A DNA stretch of 64,000 nucleotides, from the NCBI GenBank assembly GCA_030760725.1, contig JASWHV010000013.1:40582699-40646698 (forward strand), read 5' to 3'. The notes beneath the pieces are model-generated. The model worked only from the letters and a program-made list of their open reading frames with translations, searched no databases and was not told where the DNA came from. Shown here in pieces: positions 10,637 to 22,549 of this stretch (position 1 is the first letter of the stretch; each line of letters starts with the position of its first letter). The stretch is from Neostapfia colusana. Taxonomy: Eukaryota; Streptophyta; Magnoliopsida; Poales; Poaceae. A program made the position numbers and the translations under genes.

Positions 10637-13600
10637 TTAAGAAAACAATTCCGGAAATTGTGCCTTGAGCTCATCTTCCCGCTCCCAGGTGGCTTCCTCT
10701 TCTGAGTGATGCTTCCACTGCACCTTGCACATCCGGATTCTTTTATTTCTGGTGAGGCGTTCCATTGTCTCCAAAATCTTGTATGGTTGCTCGGCATAAG
10801 ACAAATCCTCAGCTACATCCACTTCATTCATGGGTAACACCTCTTCAGGCGTCCTCAGACATTTCTTGAGTTGTGACACATGGAATACATCGTGCACATC
10901 CGATAGATGAACCGGTAACTCTAGTTGATATGCCACTTCACCTTTCCTTTCCAAAACTTGAAAGGGTCCGATGTATCGAGGTGACAACTTCCCTTTCACC
11001 TTGAACCGACGAAGTCCTCTGATAGGGGACACCTTGAGATAAACATAGTCTCCCACGTTGAAAACGAGCTCTCTTCTTCGTACATCGGCATAGCTCTTTT
11101 GCCGTGTCTGTGCTATCCTCAAGTTGTTGCGAATCTCCCTCACCTTCGCCTCGGCTTCTTGTAGCACTTCTGGACCAAACACTTTACTTTCTCCTGTTTG
11201 GTTCCAAAATAGGGGAGTTCTGCACTTCCTTCCATACAAAGCTTCAAACGGTGACATCTTCATACTAGCTTGATAGCTGTTGTTATAGGAAAACTCCACA
11301 TACGGTAAGTTCTTGTCCCAACTCCTATTGTTTTTGAGTGCACATGCCCTTAACATATCTTCAAGGATCTGATTGGTTCTCTCCTTCTGCCCGTCAGTTT
11401 GGGGATGATAGGCAGAGCTGAAGTTCAGATGGGTTCCCATGGTTTCATGCAACTTCTGCCAAAACCTCGAGGTGAACTGTGTCCCTCGGTCCGACACTAT
11501 CTTCTTTGGCACTCCATGGTGACACACGATCCTTGACATGTACAATTCTGCCAATTTGGATCCGCTGTAGCTTTCTTTCACGGGGATGAAATGAGCTGCC
11601 TTGGTTAGCCTATCAATGATGACCCATATTGAATCATACCCGGATTGGGTCCTAGGCAATCCCACGACAAAATCCATGCTGATTTCTTCCCATTTCCATT
11701 CAGGCACTTTGAGTGGTTGCAATAATCCCGCGGGTCGTTGATGTTCTGCTTTCACCAACTGACATGTGTCACATAGGGCAACATGTTCCGCGACATCTCG
11801 CTTCATGCCATACCACCAATACCTGCTCTTGAGGTCCTGGTACATCTTCGTACTCCCAGGATGAATGGAATAGTCGGAATCGTGAGCCTCCTTCAAAATT
11901 AATTCATGGATCTCCTTTACTTCTGGCACACAGATCCTTTTCCCGTGCCACACCGTACCATGTTCATCCTCTCTGAAACCTTGAGCTTTATTTTCCTTGA
12001 TGAGTTGCCTGATTTCCTGTATCTTCTCATCATTCTTTTGGCCCTCGCGTATGTCTCGCTCGAGTGTGGAGTCCACTTCCATGGCGATGGCTTCACTACT
12101 ATTTACTAGACATAGATTGAGCCTTATAACCTCGTCCTTCAATTCTGCAGGCTTGTCCTTCAAGCTCAACTTATTGACCTGCACTTTCCGACTCAAAGCA
12201 TCGGCCACGACGTTTGCTTTCCCAGGATGATAGTTGATGCCCACATCAAAGTCATTGATTAACTCTAGCCATCTCCTTTGTCTGAGGTTGAGGTCTGGCT
12301 GTGTGAATATGTACTTCAAACTCCTATGATCCGTATATATCTCTGTCCTCTTCCCCATCAAATAGTGCCGCCAAATTTTCAACGCGTGTACCACTGCGGC
12401 TAGTTCTAGGTCATGTGTAGGATAGTTCTTCTCGTGCTTCCGAAGCTGCCGGGATGCATATGCCACGACATGCCCTTCTTGCATGAGAACACATCCCAAC
12501 CCATTTCTAGAGGCATCGTAGTACACTGTGGAATTCTTCTGCATATCTGGCATAACCAACACTGGGGCTGTTGTCAATCTCTTCTTTAGCTCCTGAAAGC
12601 TCGTCTCGCACTGTGGCGTCCAGGTGAATGTGATTCACTTCTCCAACAGTTTGGTGAGAGGTCTCGAGATCTTGGAGAATCCCTCAATAAACCGTCGATA
12701 GTATCCAGCCAATCCCAAAAAGCTTCGAACTTCCCCGACATTTTCAGGGGTCTTCCACTTCTGTATATCCTTGATTTCGGCGGGATCTACGGAGATTCCT
12801 CCCTCCGAGATTATATGTCCTAAAAAGGGAACTCTCTTCAGCCAAAACTCACACTTGCTCTACTTGGCATATAGTTGGTGTTCTCTCAGCCTCTGCAACA
12901 CCAACCTTAGATGTTTCTCATGTTCCTCTTCATCTTTGGAGAAGACGAGAATGTCATCTATGAAAACCACCACAAATTTGTCCAGATATTCCATGAATAC
13001 CTTGTTCATGAGATACATGAAGTATGCCGGGGCATTGGTTAGCCCGAAAGGCATGACAGTGTATTCATACAGTCCGTACCGAGATACGAAATCTGTCTTG
13101 GGAATATAAGATTGCCTTATCTTGAGTTGGTGGTATCCCGACCTGAGATCAATTTTCGAGAACACACAAACTCCCCTCAACTGATCAAACAAGTCTTCAA
13201 TGCGAGGCAATGGGTACTTGTTCTTGATGGTTACCTCATTCAAAGCACGGTAATCCATGCATAACCTTTGGGTTCCGTCTTTCTTGGCCACAAATATCAC
13301 CGGAGCTCCCCATGGTGAGGAACTAGGGCGAATATACCCCTTATCCGTCAATTCTCTCAAATGATCCTTGAGTTCTTCTAGCTGCTTGGAGTCCATCCGA
13401 TAAGGTCTCTTGTATATCGGGGCTGTTCCCGGTACTAGCTCAATTGTGAATTCCACTTCACGGTCGGGAGACATACCTGGCAACTCCTCCGGAAAAACAT
13501 CTGGATATTCCCTGATAGTCCTGATTTCCTCAACTTTCACCTCCACTTGATTTAATTTAATGTCCCTCCTAGGCTCGTGTATCGTTATGAACTTTACTCT

Positions 13601-15106
13601 TGTGCAACTAGGGTGAGTTAGTTCCACCATTCTGGCCGAACAATGGATGATTCCTTTATGTTTGGTCAACCAATCCATACCCAAAATAATATCTATCCCT
13701 TGTGAATCTATCACTATGAGGTTAGCAGAAAATACTACCCCATTAATGTCTAGGTTCACTTTGGGACACACTTGTCTTGTCCTTATTTCTCCACCTGGAG
13801 AGTTTACAGCTAGCATATGGTTCATTTGTGTGGTTGCTAGGTCATGCTTCTTAACAAACCCTTGAGCAATGAACGAGTGGGTAGCACCAGAATCAAACAG
13901 CAGAGTTGCAAGGTGTAAATTGGCAGGAAACTTACCAACTACCACGTCGGGTGCCTCTTGTGCTTCCTCCATAGTGACGTGGTTCACCCGTCCTCTCATT
14001 ACATTCTGCTGTTGTGGCGGCGCAGGCTTCTTCTTTGGGCATTTATGGGCGTAGTGCCCCACTTCACCACAGCTAAACCATTGCACCCCAATCTTAGATG
14101 CCTGGCCTTTGTTGTCTTGGGGTTGGTTTGGGGGTCCTTGCACTGCGGGTCGAGGTGGATATGTGGGGCGAGGCTGCTGCACAAACTGACGTTGCGGCTG
14201 TGCTGGTGCTGCGGAAGGCCCGTAGTTTGGGTTGTACCCTCTTGGTGCTGAATAGGGTACCGCAGCACGGCTCGTCTGCCCCGTAGGTTGCTGCATCATA
14301 CGTGGGTGGGTGTTGCTCCCAGAGGCTTGATGTGACCACCCGGCCTTCCTCTTATTCTCATTTTCCAGGGTCTTTAGCTTCCTTTCTACCACAAATGCTC
14401 TGTCCACCATCTTTTGGAAGCTTTCATACTCATTTGAGGACATTGCACACTGCATCTCTGCGGTAAGCCCTTCCACGAAACAATCTTGTTTCTGCTCATC
14501 AGTCTCTATGTCTCGTGGGGCATAACGGGATAGTTGAGTAAATTTAGTGAGGTATTCCCTCACCGTCATGTTTCCCTGCTGCAGTCCCAAAAACTCCTTC
14601 CTCTTGTTTTTGAGTTCACCTCTTGGGATGTAATGGTTGCGGAGGCTACACTTGAACTCTTCCCAAGTGATGTTCTCAGGGTCATGATGGGCGGCCACGT
14701 AGGCGGTCCACCAATCAGCAGCAGGTCCATGCAATTGATGAGAGGCAAACAGCACCCTCTCATACCCTTGGCATTGTATAATCCTCATCTTACTTTCAAT
14801 GGTCTTCAGCCAATCATCTGCCTCCAGAGGTTCAGCAGCACTTGCAAACTTTGGGGGTTGAGTTCCTAGAAACTCACTCAACCTTGGTTGGCGTGGTGCA
14901 GCTTGTGGAGGTGGAACTTGATGCAAGTTGGCCACCACTTGAGTCAAGTTCTGGATGAGCTGATTCTGATTCTCCAGCATTTGGTGGAGGGGATCAACTC
15001 CTTCACGGCGACCACCCCGGTCCTGGCCTCCAGAAAGATGAGGGTTGCATGCCTCATCGTTGTTGTTGGCGGGGTTGGCAGCACGTCCTTTTCCTCTTCC
15101 GGCCAT
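10637..15106 (-). pseudogene. gag-pol: Gag-pol polyprotein of the Tekay element (two in-frame stops)
   Basis: One frame of 1490 codons opens at ATG 15106 (MAGRGKG). Order: capsid (PLEADDWL, codons about 90-230), zinc knuckle (about 343-356), protease (FDSGATHSF, about 403), RT (FIDD, catalytic Asp pair at about 717-718), RNase H (DASRNGLG, about 860), integrase zinc finger (about 1080) with D1145, D1206 and E1242 (spaced D35E), and a C-terminal chromodomain-like segment. TAG at 12860-12862 and TGA at 12635-12637 interrupt RT downstream of the active site. No frameshift is needed. The knuckle reads W-F-S-C-G-E-V-G-H, with Trp (14078-14080) in place of the first Cys. It would encode capsid, replication and integration enzymes, but this copy cannot make full-length Pol. 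Confidence 0.95.
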
Positions 15107-15408
15107 CTGGCAGAATCAACCAATGTTAATTTGAAAGCATTTAGTATCATCTTACTACTTTCATTTGTTTGTACTTTGAAGTGTTGAGACTTTGTTATAC
15201 TTTTACAAGGGTTCATATCTCACACCAAATAAATGCACTATTATTTCATGTGGGTTCACACACCAAAGCAAAACAATCTAAAGACGAGGCTGTGGACAAT
15301 TGCTCATGGCTTCCACAACTCACGTCACACACCAAGCATTAACACACCATTAACTACGTAACGACTCGACTACTCGACATCCTTCTAATTTAAGGGAAAG
15401 GCTCTACG

Positions 15409-16188
15409 CTACTCGTTTTCTTGAGCTGGCTCCTCGGGATCTTCCTCATCATTTTGGCTGCCTTCTGACTCTGCTTTGGGTGGGGAGGCTGCTGGTGGAG
15501 AAGTGCGACGACGCCTGATCGCTCGGCGATCTGGGGAGTCAGGAGTCCATGTATCATTCACGGTGACACACAGTTCATTCCCATCTCCTCTCTCTCTCGC
15601 CCTCAAGCAGGCTTGCAGCAACACCTCCGTTTCCTTCAGGGTGTCTCGGACATCCTGAAGATCTTGTTGGCAATCCTGCAGTCGAGTGCTGAGCATAGCA
15701 GCATCCTCCAAGCACAAGTCCATGTGCTCATGGGTAGTCCCTTGCTGCACTGGCGGGTGCTTGTACTCCGTGGTACCACTCTCACGCTGGAGGACATACA
15801 TGTACTCAGTTTTGTCCAAGTGGCGACGATAGATGTGAATCTGGCAGGTGATGGCCTCCCAGGTGACATCTTTCTCCGCATCGACCTGTGTCGCTCTACA
15901 AGCTGGAGAGTGGTGAATCTTAAGCAGCTGATTTTCGTGTATAATCCTCATCTCTGAACTCCATTCTTCCCTCTTCTCACGGATGGTCCTGGTGGAGTTA
16001 TAGTGGATGATTAGCTTGCCCGTGTTGCCGGCGGCTTCGAGCATACACCGAAGACGGCGCAATAAGCCTCCTACTGGCAATCCGTAGGAAAGGTACGTCA
16101 CCGGACGGCTCTCCTCTCTTTCGGCAAGGGCAACTACGGGAACTCTCCCTCCTGTGGACTTGCGGGCGGTGCGAATCATGCGAACCAT
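15409..16188 (-). CDS. Extra ORF upstream of gag in the Tekay element (orf0-like)
   Basis: An intact 259-residue frame opens at ATG 16188, about 95 bases after the 5' LTR in the element's direction, and ends 300 bases before gag. It is basic at the N-terminus (MVRMIRTARKSTGGR). A central part has helix-forming runs (DLCLEDAAMLSTRLQDC, then QQDLQDVRDTLKETEVLL). The C-terminal tail is acidic and Pro/Ser-rich (NDEEDPEEPAQENE). I recognise no catalytic motif. From memory, some rice elements of this type have an extra 5' ORF called orf0; whether this is homologous is untested. It is uninterrupted although gag-pol in the same copy has two stops. Function unknown. Confidence 0.65.
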   Translation of the reverse strand: MVRMIRTARKSTGGRVPVVALAEREESRPVTYLSYGLPVGGLLRRLRCMLEAAGNTGKLIIHYNSTRTIREKREEWSSEMRIIHENQLLKIHHSPACRATQVDAEKDVTWEAITCQIHIYRRHLDKTEYMYVLQRESGTTEYKHPPVQQGTTHEHMDLCLEDAAMLSTRLQDCQQDLQDVRDTLKETEVLLQACLRARERGDGNELCVTVNDTWTPDSPDRRAIRRRRTSPPAASPPKAESEGSQNDEEDPEEPAQENE

Positions 16189-16263
16189 CTTGGAAAATAG
16201 TTTTTAAGAAAATAGGGCCCTTAAATACGTCCATTTCTACCTAGGTCCACGTTCCTACGGGCA

Positions 16264-16281
16264 ACCTTGGCTCTGATACCA
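16264..16281 (-). other. Primer binding site of the Tekay element
   Basis: On the minus strand this reads TGGTATCAGAGCCAAGG, complementary to the 3' end of initiator methionine tRNA, the usual primer for this group. It begins five bases inside the 5' LTR boundary at 16286. Confidence 0.92.
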
Positions 16282-16285
16282 CCTC

Positions 16286-19200
16286 TGTCACACCCGGTTT
16301 TTCCGAAGAACAACCAAGTGAATAACACATGTATGCCAGGATCATTTTCTCATACATGTGATGACAAATAGTGAAGCATCATTTATTACAAGCCAGGTGT
16401 CTAATATAATTAAGTCTTACATAGCAAATGTCTCGATGGACAATAATAAATTCATCACAAGTAAATAAACTAGCAGCGGAATATTATTCTTTAGGGCTCC
16501 ATCACAGGCGTTGCCCGGGGGTCTCCATGAACCTAGAAACCTTCTTCGGGTCCAAAGTCTTGGTCATTATACACCACCTCATTGTCTTGACCTGAGCAGC
16601 AAAATAAACCAACGAATATGCAAGGTTGAGTACCAAGGGTACTCAGCAAGTGTGGGAAAATTATATCATGCATGGCTAGAACAAGGAGAGGTTGAACTCA
16701 TGGTTAAAGCACTATGCAATTAATTCCTATCACCTTAGCTTTTTAATAACCTACATTACTACATAGATAAAATGGTCCCAAGCTCCCATACCCTCATCAT
16801 AATCAAATAACCATAACATCATTTCCGATGTTAAGCTCCCCGCTTAACATTCACAACTTCCAAAACCATCAATCCCTAATCATGAATAAGTCCAAGCCGC
16901 TCTTGACCGTGAGCACGGCTGTCATGACAGTTTTGACTCTGCAGAGTTTGTACCACTGTACCCACATGTAGTGATTTCATCCCCCGTTGCCAGGTGGACT
17001 AAAAGAACCTCCATTATGCCAGTGGCTACGAACCACATTCACACTTCCCAGGTGTGTAGCCAGGAGATCACTACGAAGCCTTTACAAAGAGATTCCCGAC
17101 GAGCATGGGCCCACTGAGGTTTCACCCCTAACAGCATACAAGAGGCTCCAACCCCGCTGCAGTGGCCCCCTCTTGAGCCTTGCGGTTCATATGGTAGTCC
17201 AGCTGACACCTATTCCCCGCACCATCCAACACACCCATACTACGCCGGGGATACACCTAATTAATTGGCCAAGCTACCCCATCTCAGCATGTGGTTGGCA
17301 CTGTAAAGCCAGGTTACATGCTCCATGAACCGGTCCTTAGGATCCAGGCAAGTACTAAACACAAACCCGAGTCTCGTGCACCCAGCACACAACCAAAACA
17401 TCCAACTTGCCTTGATCCCTACCTCTACATAACTCATAATATCTCATTCAAGAGTATGGTAAAAATAAATTGATGATCTCATATCCCAAATATCCCATTC
17501 TAAGCATGGCTAAGCATATGCATAATAATAAATGACATTATAAAATAAATCCCAACCCAAGCTACAAGGAAACAAGGTGATGCAATTCTAGGGAAACTTC
17601 CTAGCATGGGTTTCATATTTAACTTGACAATGCAAATAATTCTATCTACACATCCTAGCATAGGATCAAAGTGGTCAAGGACACTTGCCTCCTTCTTGCT
17701 GCTCTTGAAATGGGTAGTCCTGGTCTTGGAAAGGAATAACTTGCTCTTGAGCAGGTTCTACATCATACCATCACACATAGCAAAAGAAAAACAACAATCA
17801 TAGAACATAGTTCACACTTCTACTTCATACAAACCACACATTCACATTTATGAAAGTTCTTTACCATTATATGTGTTGTGGTTACTTTATGTGTGTTGAG
17901 TTGTGGCTTGCATGCACTTTTAACCATGTGTATATGATTCCTACTTTTGTGTCCACATTTATACTTACATACTATATATATGAGTTTCCAATAAATTTCT
18001 TATATTCAACTACTACACCTTTTCACTACCAAGTGTGTATGAAAAGTATTTTTCTTCCCCATATGTGCCTTCATAATTTCTACCAACCCTAAACTGAATT
18101 CTTTGGATTTTAAAAACTCCATTTATCATTTACTAGTTGCTATATTTTCAGATTTATATTCCTATGCATAATTGTGTATTTTATTATGAAATTAGTAATA
18201 CACATCATCTAAACAGAATGGATTCTGGTCCTAAATAATTTAATAACATATTTTGACCTTTGCCTCTGATGTAAACTATTTCATAATTATTTTCCCTATT
18301 TTCTAAAACTATTTATTACTTAAAAATGTGTCCCTAATTGTGAATAATAAATTAAACAGATTCAATTCAGTTCAAAATATGTTTTTATCTCACTCCAAAA
18401 TTTCCTAAACACTGAGAAAGTCTTTAACTTAATTTTGACAATATGTTTGTCCCACTTTTTAATTTTTTAAACACTAGTTACATATTCAATTTCCTAAATT
18501 AAATACTAAACAGGGCTAAAAAAATAAACTCACCCCACTACAGGGTCTATAATACTATTTTCAAAATTTCCAGGGGTCTAGCTACACTTATCAGAGGTGT
18601 TTTTCCTAATTTTTATTAAGTCCAGGGGCTAAAACTGATTTTTAAATGAATTTACATGATTTTCTGGAGTTCAGGGGCTAGATCAGAAGTTTCCGGGGCT
18701 AGCTCTTATTTCCCGAGAACCCCAGGGGGTAGCACGTAAGATTTCCAGTCTTTATAACGCGGGGCTGACGTGGACCGTCCGATTTTAAACCGACGGCCGA
18801 GATTATAACATCGAACCGGTACGTGGGGGTTTAAACCCTACCGTGCGATTTAAAATAAACGGCGCACAAGCGGCCACGTCGCTCTGATCGAGCGCGGGCG
18901 GCGCTGCCGGCGGCGCACGGCGGCGGGAAGCGGCGATCTCGCCGGAAACTTTCGGATCCTCGAGAATTCTGCCTAGAACTGTGATCTTATGGCATAGATC
19001 GGTAGAGGGGAGGTCGGGATCTCACCTCGGGGGTTTTCTTGAGCTCGGAGGTCCTGGGAGGTGATCGGCGGCGAGGTCCAAGGCAAAACCACGGCGAAGC
19101 TCATCGGCGCTGTGTTTACACCGCAAGTCACCGAGTTTTCTGCACCTGCAAGGTTCCCCGGAGGCGGTGGATCAAGACCAGCGAGTTAGATCGGAGTTTC

Positions 19201-19711
19201 CGAGCTTAGATCGGCCGGAATTCACCGGAGAAGTCTCGGTTCTCACCGGAGTAAAAATTGGCGATCGCGTGGGAAAAACAGAACGGGGCCGGGGTTTTTA
19301 TAGACGGGAGAGGGCGGCGGGGTGGTTTAGATCATGTCCGTTTCCTCCTCGAGCGAAATTCGGCTGTGATCCGCAGCAGTTCCGATTGGTTTGGATTCGG
19401 TGAGAGAGAGTCCGGCGCGGCGCGAGGTGGAAGACGAAGCCCGGGTGGGTCCCGCCTGTCAGCGTGAGAAAACGCGGGCGCGCGGCTGCGGGCTGGCGCG
19501 GGGTAAGTTGGGCCGACTGGTAGGTTTCGGCCCACTGGCCGGTTTTTTTTGTGTTTTCTCTTTTTCTTTTTCCATTTCTTTTCTGATTTGAGTTTAATTT
19601 GAATTCCAGTTTGAATTTGAATTTTTGCAAAACATGCAACACGTCCAAAAATTTTTATATTCCCCTCTTAACATGATTTAAGGTTTTGAATCAAAATTTT
19701 GGGGTGTTACA
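16286..19711 (-). repeat. 5' LTR of the Tekay element
   Basis: 3426 bp. The outer (right) part is GC-rich and includes the minus-strand TATA box (TATAAAAA at 19295-19302), so transcription should run leftwards into the PBS and orf0. A few substitutions and 1-2 base indels separate it from 7165-10591. Confidence 0.94.
19295..19302 (-). promoter_or_regulatory. TATA box in the Tekay 5' LTR
   Basis: Minus-strand TATAAAAA, preceded by 'cccgtc'. The same motif is present at about 10176-10183 in the other LTR and, as TATAAAT, at 1280-1286 in the left-edge remnant. Confidence 0.65.
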
Positions 19712-19716
19712 GAGAG
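19712..19716. other. Right target-site duplication of the Tekay element (gagag)
   Basis: Matches 7160-7164. B's LTR continues at 19717. Confidence 0.95.
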
Positions 19717-20735
19717 CTCCGAAGGCGCCACGCGTCCGGCGGGGCCAGACCTCCCTCTCCTCAGAGGAGAGCTCCGGGCCTGCCATGTGGCATACAGAAG
19801 CCGGATCTCCCCCTACGCGGGAGAGAAGTCCGAAGGCGCCACGCGTCCGGCGGGGCCGGATCTCCCCCTCCTCAGAGAAGAGCTCCGGGCCTGCCACGTG
19901 GCCGACAGAAGCCGGACCTCCCCCTCCGCGGGGAGAGGTCCGGAGGCTCCACGTGCCCCGCAGGCTGGACCCTCCTCTCCTCTGAGAAGGGCTCCGGGCC
20001 CGCCACGTGGCCAGAAGAACGGTGCTGCCTGCCCCCGAGAGATAGGCAGCGGGCATAAAGACGCCCCATACCTTGCCCGTACAAGGTATTCAAGGCCCGC
20101 GTCTTCCCAAGACGCGGAGACGCGGAGCACGCCTCTGTCAGGTGTCGTTGCGCCCAGTCGCATCACAGACTGGCGCGCGGTGTCAGAACCTGCCAGCCAA
20201 CAAACACCGCGACAAGACATCCCATGCCGCCTGCGCCGTCATCAACCACTACGACTAGCATGCGGCATGGGCAGGGCGGCAAGATGAAGACTCAGAAGCC
20301 TTCGACCAGAGACAACTACTGGCATAACTGCAGATACGGTAGATAATAGACAATCTTCCCGGGACCACCTGTCGGGTCCCGGCCCCCCTTGTAAGCTGCC
20401 CGAGTCTTGGACTATAAAAGGCTCGGGTAGGCGACGATAGCAAGGGTTCGCACTTTGCAACTCATACGCTAGCCATACACTCCCAAACTGTAACTCTCCC
20501 CAAGCTCAGGACTCCGGCCCTGAGCAGCAAGCAATACAGCGAGCTCCATAGCTCGCCGTGGACGTAGGGTTTTACGCTCCGGCAGCCTGAACCACGTAAA
20601 ACTCACCGTGTCAAGCTCTTACTAACTCGTCCATCCGCGCAAGCTCTCCGCAAGGGACTAGCCCCACCAAAAAAAAGAACCTCCGCGGGCTGCCCAGTGC
20701 AGGCCCGGGGGAAGTGTCAACCGAACACTTCGACA
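19717..20735 (+). repeat. 5' LTR of B, remaining 1019 bp
   Basis: It continues the G-box minisatellite (19717-20010), has TATA at 20413-20419, leader hairpins at 20539-20556 and 20569-20602, and ends TTCGACA. The open frames on both strands of the minisatellite arise from the repeat. Confidence 0.92.
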
Positions 20736-20757
20736 TTTGGCGCGCCAGGTAGGGGGC
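20736..20757 (+). other. Primer binding site of B
   Basis: TTTGGCGCGCCAGGTAGGG directly after the LTR, the family consensus. The palindrome GGCGCGCC lies at its centre. Confidence 0.75.
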
Positions 20758-20792
20758 TTTTCCCCTAGCGCGACGAGTTTCCGCCTACGAAG

Positions 20793-22549
20793 ATGACCAA
20801 GCTTCCTTCAGCGGCGAACTCTCCCCCCTCGCCTCTGCGGCAAACCGCGACCAGGGGGGAGTACATGTCGACACACTCGGGACGGAGTGTGTCGGTACAA
20901 GCTGGGAGCCAGCAACCGGCTCTGGCAGCGCCGACCCCGGCAATGCAGGCTCCAACCAGCATCAAGTCTTCAGTAGCGCTGGGCGTACCCAGTGGGAGTG
21001 CGCTAGCTGCGGCGAGAGCGCTACTGTACAATCCGCCCGCTGGGGACGCGCCTCAGGCAGCGACCCAGCAGTGGATTCGCGAGGTAGACCGTCTCGTCGT
21101 CGCCGCCGCAAACCCTCGACTTCGGCGGGGACGACGCTCTGGCCAACCAATCGTGTCGCTGATGCGCGCACCGTTGGTTGACGAGCAGACGGCAGACTCC
21201 AGCTCTACCAGGCCCCAATCAACAGATCTGGGGACGGAGCTGGAGTGGTGTCGCCTGGGTCAAGATGCCCGGGTATACCTCGAGCAACGCCGAGAAAGGC
21301 GTCGCTACCAAGAGGCTGACGACAGCATGACGTCGGCCTCGGCCCAGCCTGAAGATCAGACCTTCGCCACGCGATCTCTGCCACAGGCCTGCGCCGTGCA
21401 GAATATGCCACAGTCATATGTCCTGCAGATGGCGCCCCCGGCCTATGGTGCAGCCTTGCCCGTACCAAGATACGCGGTGCCCAGTGCGAACCAAGCGTTC
21501 GCAGCACCAGAACCTGCGGCGACAGAAGCAGGGTGTGCGGCCCTCGCGCCCCACCTTCGCTTCGCGAAGTGGCCGCACAAGTTTCGGCTGCACCTGCCCG
21601 AGAAGTACGACGGCAGCGTCAACCCAGCGGAGTTCCTCCAGATCTACTCCACCGCCGTACTTGCCGCAGGAGGGAATGAAGCCGTCATGGCCTATTACTT
21701 CCCTGTCGCCTTGACTGGCCCAGCCCGGTCTTGGCTCATGAACCCCCCCAGGGTTCCGTAACTTCCTGGGGAGAGCTTTGCCGGCAGTACATAGCCAACT
21801 TCGGCAGTTCCTACATCCGGCCTGGCACAGAGCTCGACCTCCACGCCATCCAGCAACAACCTGGGGAGTCGCTGCGCTCTTTCATCAAGCGGTTCTCCCA
21901 GGTGCGGAACACCATCCCACACATTCAAAATGCTTCTGTGGTGGTGGCTTTCTGGCAAGGCATCCGGGACAAGAAGATGCTCGAGAAGCTCGCGACCAGG
22001 GAGGTCCACGATGCTTCAGAGCTCTTCAGCTTGGCAGACAAGTGCGCCAGAGCAGCCGAAGGACGGAACTGGCACTCACAGCCGTCCTCCGAGTCAGGAG
22101 GACTGCCCGGATCTGGTCCTACTCCTTATGGAGGCAGCAGGAAGACCAAGAACCGAGGCAGAAGCAAGATAGAATCACCGGTCGCAGCCCCAGTCGTCAC
22201 TGCAGCGACGCTCAGTGGGGCTCGGGGGCCACGCCCCGACAAGAGGCAGCGAAGATCACCAATCCCAGAAGGTAGTCAAGACAATGTGTGCCCCGTGCAC
22301 GGCAGTTGTCGCCACACTACTGCCGAGTGCCGGGAGATCCGAAAGCTCGCAGAGCGCTTCCGCGAGGGGAAGCGGCAGCGGGCAGATGCCCCGCCCTTCC
22401 GTCCAAAGGAAGATGAACATAGGGTGGATGTTCCAGATAGCATCGACCACCCAGAGGAGATCCAGGAGCCTCAGCGTACCGTGAAGGCGGCACGCAATCA
22501 TGAGGACTCTAGCTCCAGTGACGGTGAGCATCGAAAGAAGCTCTACGTC
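20793..22549 (+). pseudogene. gag: gag of B (frameshifted, split by C)
   Basis: It opens at ATG 20793 (MTKLPSAANS) and reads the Pro/Ala-rich N-terminus and the start of the capsid region (HLRFAKWPHK, PAEFLQIYSTAV). Near 21745 a missing base in 'atgaacccccccag' shifts the frame and gives a premature TAA. The correct frame then continues from about 21747 through SFIKRFSQVRNTIPHIQ and CPVHGSCRHTTAEC to 22549, where C is inserted. The frame resumes without a shift at 43436, so gag and protease formed one frame. The open frame that continues past 22549 to 22633 reads LTR sequence and is not Gag. Confidence 0.9.
22545..22549. other. Left target-site duplication of C (acgtc)
   Basis: Matches 43431-43435, defining the insertion of 22550-43430 into B's gag. 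Confidence 0.95.

Larger units (their letters stand above)
7165..19711 (-). mobile_element. Tekay/Del-type chromovirus inserted in B's 5' LTR
   Basis: A complete Ty3/gypsy element of 12547 bp in minus orientation. LTRs are 3427 and 3426 bp (TGT...ACA), with an initiator-Met-type PBS, an extra ORF ahead of gag, one gag-pol frame, and a polypurine tract. A 5-bp duplication (gagag) flanks it. Assignment to Tekay/Del rests on the long LTRs, the single gag-pol frame, the RT/integrase motifs, and a chromodomain-like C-terminus (YKILETMERLTRN...ATWE). The LTRs differ by only scattered changes, so insertion is recent compared with its host B. Confidence 0.93.
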
